In this document: one piece after another, positions 4,467 to 6,796 of the stretch
Layout of the letters: every line of letters starts with the position of its first letter
Numbering within the stretch: position 1 is the stretch's first letter
From: JADYZU01 sp964443055
GTDB lineage: Bacteria; Pseudomonadota; Alphaproteobacteria; Rhodobacterales; Rhodobacteraceae
DNA: 6,796 bases
Reading direction: 5' to 3'
Assembly: GCA_964443055.1 (NCBI GenBank)
Contig: CAYUBT010000138.1
Coordinates: 1 to 6,796 of the forward strand
The notes under the pieces: generated by a model
Told to the model about the DNA's origin: nothing
The model's database searches: none
The model's input: only the letters and a program-made list of their open reading frames with translations
Made by a program: the position numbers and the translations under genes

Positions 4467-6796
4467 CCCCCGGACAGGGCCGCATTACAGCGCGCGCAGG
4501 TGCCCGGATGGGCATGCGTTCCGACATCGGGAAGGATCTGCCAGCAGCGTTCGCATTTCGCACCCTCGGCACGGGCGAAGACGACCGCCACACCGGGCAC
4601 ATCGGACAGGCGGAACGCATCATCCGGCGCGGGATCCGTGGTCACGGTCAGGCCCGAGGTGATGCAGATCCCGGCGAAGTCGATGCCTTCGAGCGCGGCA
4701 GCCGTGGCTTCGTCGACATGAACCACCGGCGCGGCCTCGAGACTCGCGCCGATCACCTTGGCCACCCTTTGCACTTCGAGCGCGCCGGTCACGACCCGCC
4801 GCCCCTTGCGCACCCTGTCCCATTTCGCGGCCAGCGCATCATCGGCCCAGTCGGCGGGCGTTTCGGGGAAATCCTGCAGATGAACCGAGGAATCATCGCC
4901 GGGGAACCGCTCAAGCCAGGCTTCCTCCATGGTGAAGACAAGGATCGGCGCGGCCCAGGTAACGATGCGATGGAACAGCAGATCAAGCACCGTGCGCGCG
5001 GCCCTGCGGCGCGGGCTGTCGCCGTCGCAGTAAAGGACATCCTTGCGGATATCGAAGTAAAAGGCCGACAGGTCCGATGTCGCGAAATCGAACACTGCCT
5101 TGAACACGCCCTGGAAATCGAACCGCCGGTAGCCGTCGCGCAATTCGCGATCCAGCAGCGCGAGTTCGTGTAGCATCAGCCGCTCGAGCTCCGGCATCTC
5201 GTCCGGGGCGACCCGGTCTTCCTCGCGGAAATGGGTGAGCGCGCCAAGCATGAATCGCAACGTGTTGCGCAGGCGGCGGTAGCTGTCGGCCGAACCCTTG
5301 AGGATCTCCGGGCCGATGCGCTGGTCGGCAGTGTAATCGGCCTGCGCGACCCAGAGCCGCAGGATGTCCGCGCCATACTGGTCGATCACTTCCTGCGGCG
5401 CGGTGATGTTGCCCAGCGACTTGGACATCTTCATGCCCTTCTCGTCGAGCGTGAAGCCGTGGGTCACCACATTGCGGTAAGGCGCGCGCCCGCGCGTGGC
5501 ACAGGCCTGCAGCATCGAGGAATGGAACCAGCCGCGGTGCTGGTCGGTGCCCTCGAGATAGACATCCGCGATTCCGTCGGGCGCACCATCGGGGCGGTCG
5601 CGCAGCACGAAAGCATGGGTCGAGCCGGAGTCGAACCAGACGTCGAGCACGTCGAAGATCTGTTCGTAGTCATCGGGATCGGCGATCCCGTCCAGCACAC
5701 GCTCCTTGAACCCCTCGCCATACCAGACATCCGCGCCGCCCTCCTCGAATGCGGCGACGATCCGGGCATTCACCTCGGGGGCCTTCAGCAGGAAATCGGG
5801 ATCGTCGGGTGCCGCGCCCTTCTTCGTGAAACAGACGAGCGGCACGCCCCAGGCACGCTGGCGAGACAGAACCCAGTCGGGCCGCGTCTCCATCATCGCC
5901 TGCAGCCGGTTCTTGCCCGAAGGCGGCGTGAAGGTGACGAGTTCGCGGATCGAGGCGAGCGCACGGCTGCGGATCGTGTCGCCATACCGGCCCAGCCCGT
6001 CATCGAGCGTGCGGTCGATGGCGGCGAACCATTGCGGCGTGTTGCGGAAGATCACCGGCGCTTTCGAGCGCCATGAATGCGGGTAGGAGTGCTTGATCCT
6101 GCCCTTGGCAAACAGCTTGCCCGCCCAGGCGAGTTGCTTGATGACCGAGACATTTGCCGGGCCTTCCTTGCCATCAGGCGTGATGACATGCTGCCCGGCA
6201 AACAGCGGCAGGTCGTCGCGGAAACTGCCGTCCGGGCCGACATTGTGAGTCATCTTCAGACCGTATTTCAGACCCATCTGATAGTCGTCTTCACCGTGGC
6301 TCGGGGCGGTATGGACAAAGCCCGTGCCCGCATCCTCGGTGACATGATCGCCCGCGACCATGGGCACGTCGTAATCCCATTCGCCGCCCGCACCTTCGAC
6401 ACCGCGCAGCGGATGGGCCATGACCAGGCCGGTAAGCTCGTTTGCAGCCACATTGCGTAGCCGCGTCCAAGCCGCAATCTTACCCGCCGCCTTGACATTT
6501 TCCGACAAAGCATCGGCCAGAACCAGGGTTTCACCCGGGCGAATTTGTGAATTTTCAGCCTCAAGTGAATCCACACGGTAAAGCCCGTAGGCAATCGTTG
6601 GGTTGAAGGCCACCGCCCGGTTCTGCGGGATCGTCCACGGCGTTGTGGTCCAGATCACAACTGTTGCTTGCTCCAGTTGCTCAGCAAGTTGTGTTTTGTC
6701 ATCACGAGTGAAGACCGGCATCGGAGCATCCGGACCTGTCAGGAAAACAGGAACGCTTGGCGCATAGACCACCGGAAACCGCACCCAGATCTGATG
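4463..6796 (-). CDS. ileS: Isoleucyl-tRNA synthetase (C-terminal 777 residues; 5' end outside)
   Basis: The reading frame is open to the right edge, where it reads HQIWVRFPVVYAP, so about the first 200 residues, including the HIGH motif, lie outside. A GTG at 6784 is internal, not a start. IleRS charges tRNA-Ile and hydrolyses Val-tRNA-Ile. Visible parts: the CP1 editing domain with WTTTPWTIPQNR (about 6620-6655) and GTGFVHTAPSHGEDDYQMG (about 6275-6330); LEGTDQHRGWFHSS and the catalytic KMSKS loop at 5417-5431 (GMKMSKSLGN); the anticodon-binding helical region; and a C-terminal zinc finger with CxxC pairs at 4555-4544 and 4498-4487. This is the bacterial zinc-containing type. The stop overlaps ogt. 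Codon use near 6460-6796 is AT-richer than in the rest of the gene. Confidence 0.97.
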   Translation of the reverse strand, partial: HQIWVRFPVVYAPSVPVFLTGPDAPMPVFTRDDKTQLAEQLEQATVVIWTTTPWTIPQNRAVAFNPTIAYGLYRVDSLEAENSQIRPGETLVLADALSENVKAAGKIAAWTRLRNVAANELTGLVMAHPLRGVEGAGGEWDYDVPMVAGDHVTEDAGTGFVHTAPSHGEDDYQMGLKYGLKMTHNVGPDGSFRDDLPLFAGQHVITPDGKEGPANVSVIKQLAWAGKLFAKGRIKHSYPHSWRSKAPVIFRNTPQWFAAIDRTLDDGLGRYGDTIRSRALASIRELVTFTPPSGKNRLQAMMETRPDWVLSRQRAWGVPLVCFTKKGAAPDDPDFLLKAPEVNARIVAAFEEGGADVWYGEGFKERVLDGIADPDDYEQIFDVLDVWFDSGSTHAFVLRDRPDGAPDGIADVYLEGTDQHRGWFHSSMLQACATRGRAPYRNVVTHGFTLDEKGMKMSKSLGNITAPQEVIDQYGADILRLWVAQADYTADQRIGPEILKGSADSYRRLRNTLRFMLGALTHFREEDRVAPDEMPELERLMLHELALLDRELRDGYRRFDFQGVFKAVFDFATSDLSAFYFDIRKDVLYCDGDSPRRRAARTVLDLLFHRIVTWAAPILVFTMEEAWLERFPGDDSSVHLQDFPETPADWADDALAAKWDRVRKGRRVVTGALEVQRVAKVIGASLEAAPVVHVDEATAAALEGIDFAGICITSGLTVTTDPAPDDAFRLSDVPGVAVVFARAEGAKCERCWQILPDVGTHAHPGTCARCNAALSGG

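Noticed and set aside
5231..6076. Long plus-strand open frame opposite ileS
   Set aside because: It is antisense to conserved IleRS sequence, with no family similarity or ribosome binding site.
6784..6796. GTG at 6784 as the ileS start
   Set aside because: The frame continues to the window edge and reads the conserved WVRFPV segment; the HIGH-containing N-terminus must lie further out.

Overview
The window looks like chromosomal DNA from an alphaproteobacterium, most likely of the Rhodobacteraceae (Rhodobacter/Roseobacter type). The reasons are the high GC content (roughly 60-67% in the coding stretches I counted), the RuvA, RuvC and PrmA sequences, the ruvC-ruvA-ruvB order, a lone DUF1127 small protein, and a LexA-box candidate of the alphaproteobacterial GTTC-N7-GTTC type. 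I cannot name the genus. Coding density is high. Nothing indicates a mobile element, phage, CRISPR array, tRNA or rRNA.

Layout from left to right. Positions 1-1231 hold the Holliday-junction resolution operon on the minus strand: ruvC (722-1231), ruvA (60-725, sharing an ATGA overlap with ruvC) and the first 18 codons of ruvB (1-55). Positions 1232-1547 form the only gene-free stretch over 300 bases. It is the divergent control region between ruvC and a plus-strand DUF1127 gene (1548-1760). It carries a probable LexA box and a striking set of three alternating CATGCG/CGCATG hexamers spaced 11 bp apart, ending in a hairpin followed by a T-run. A strong two-way terminator (1787-1812 stem) separates the DUF1127 gene from the convergent minus-strand cluster.

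Positions 1834-6796 are a minus-strand cluster. In transcription order it is ileS (5' end outside the window), ogt, an EamA/DMT transporter gene, prmA and a small one-pass membrane protein of unknown function. ileS/ogt and ogt/transporter each overlap by GTGA, and the transporter gene lies 12 nt from prmA, so these four genes are probably co-transcribed and translationally coupled. The last gene follows an 87-nt gap and may have its own promoter.

Functionally the window is mostly housekeeping: recombination repair (RuvCAB), isoleucine charging (IleRS), alkylation repair (Ogt), ribosomal protein L11 methylation (PrmA), solute transport, and two small proteins with little known function. I did not find a convincing undescribed multi-gene system. 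The items most worth a second look are the phased hexamer/hairpin array at 1425-1456, the AT-richer codon patch at the right end of ileS, the Gln at the arginine-finger position of Ogt, and the conserved-looking membrane protein after prmA.
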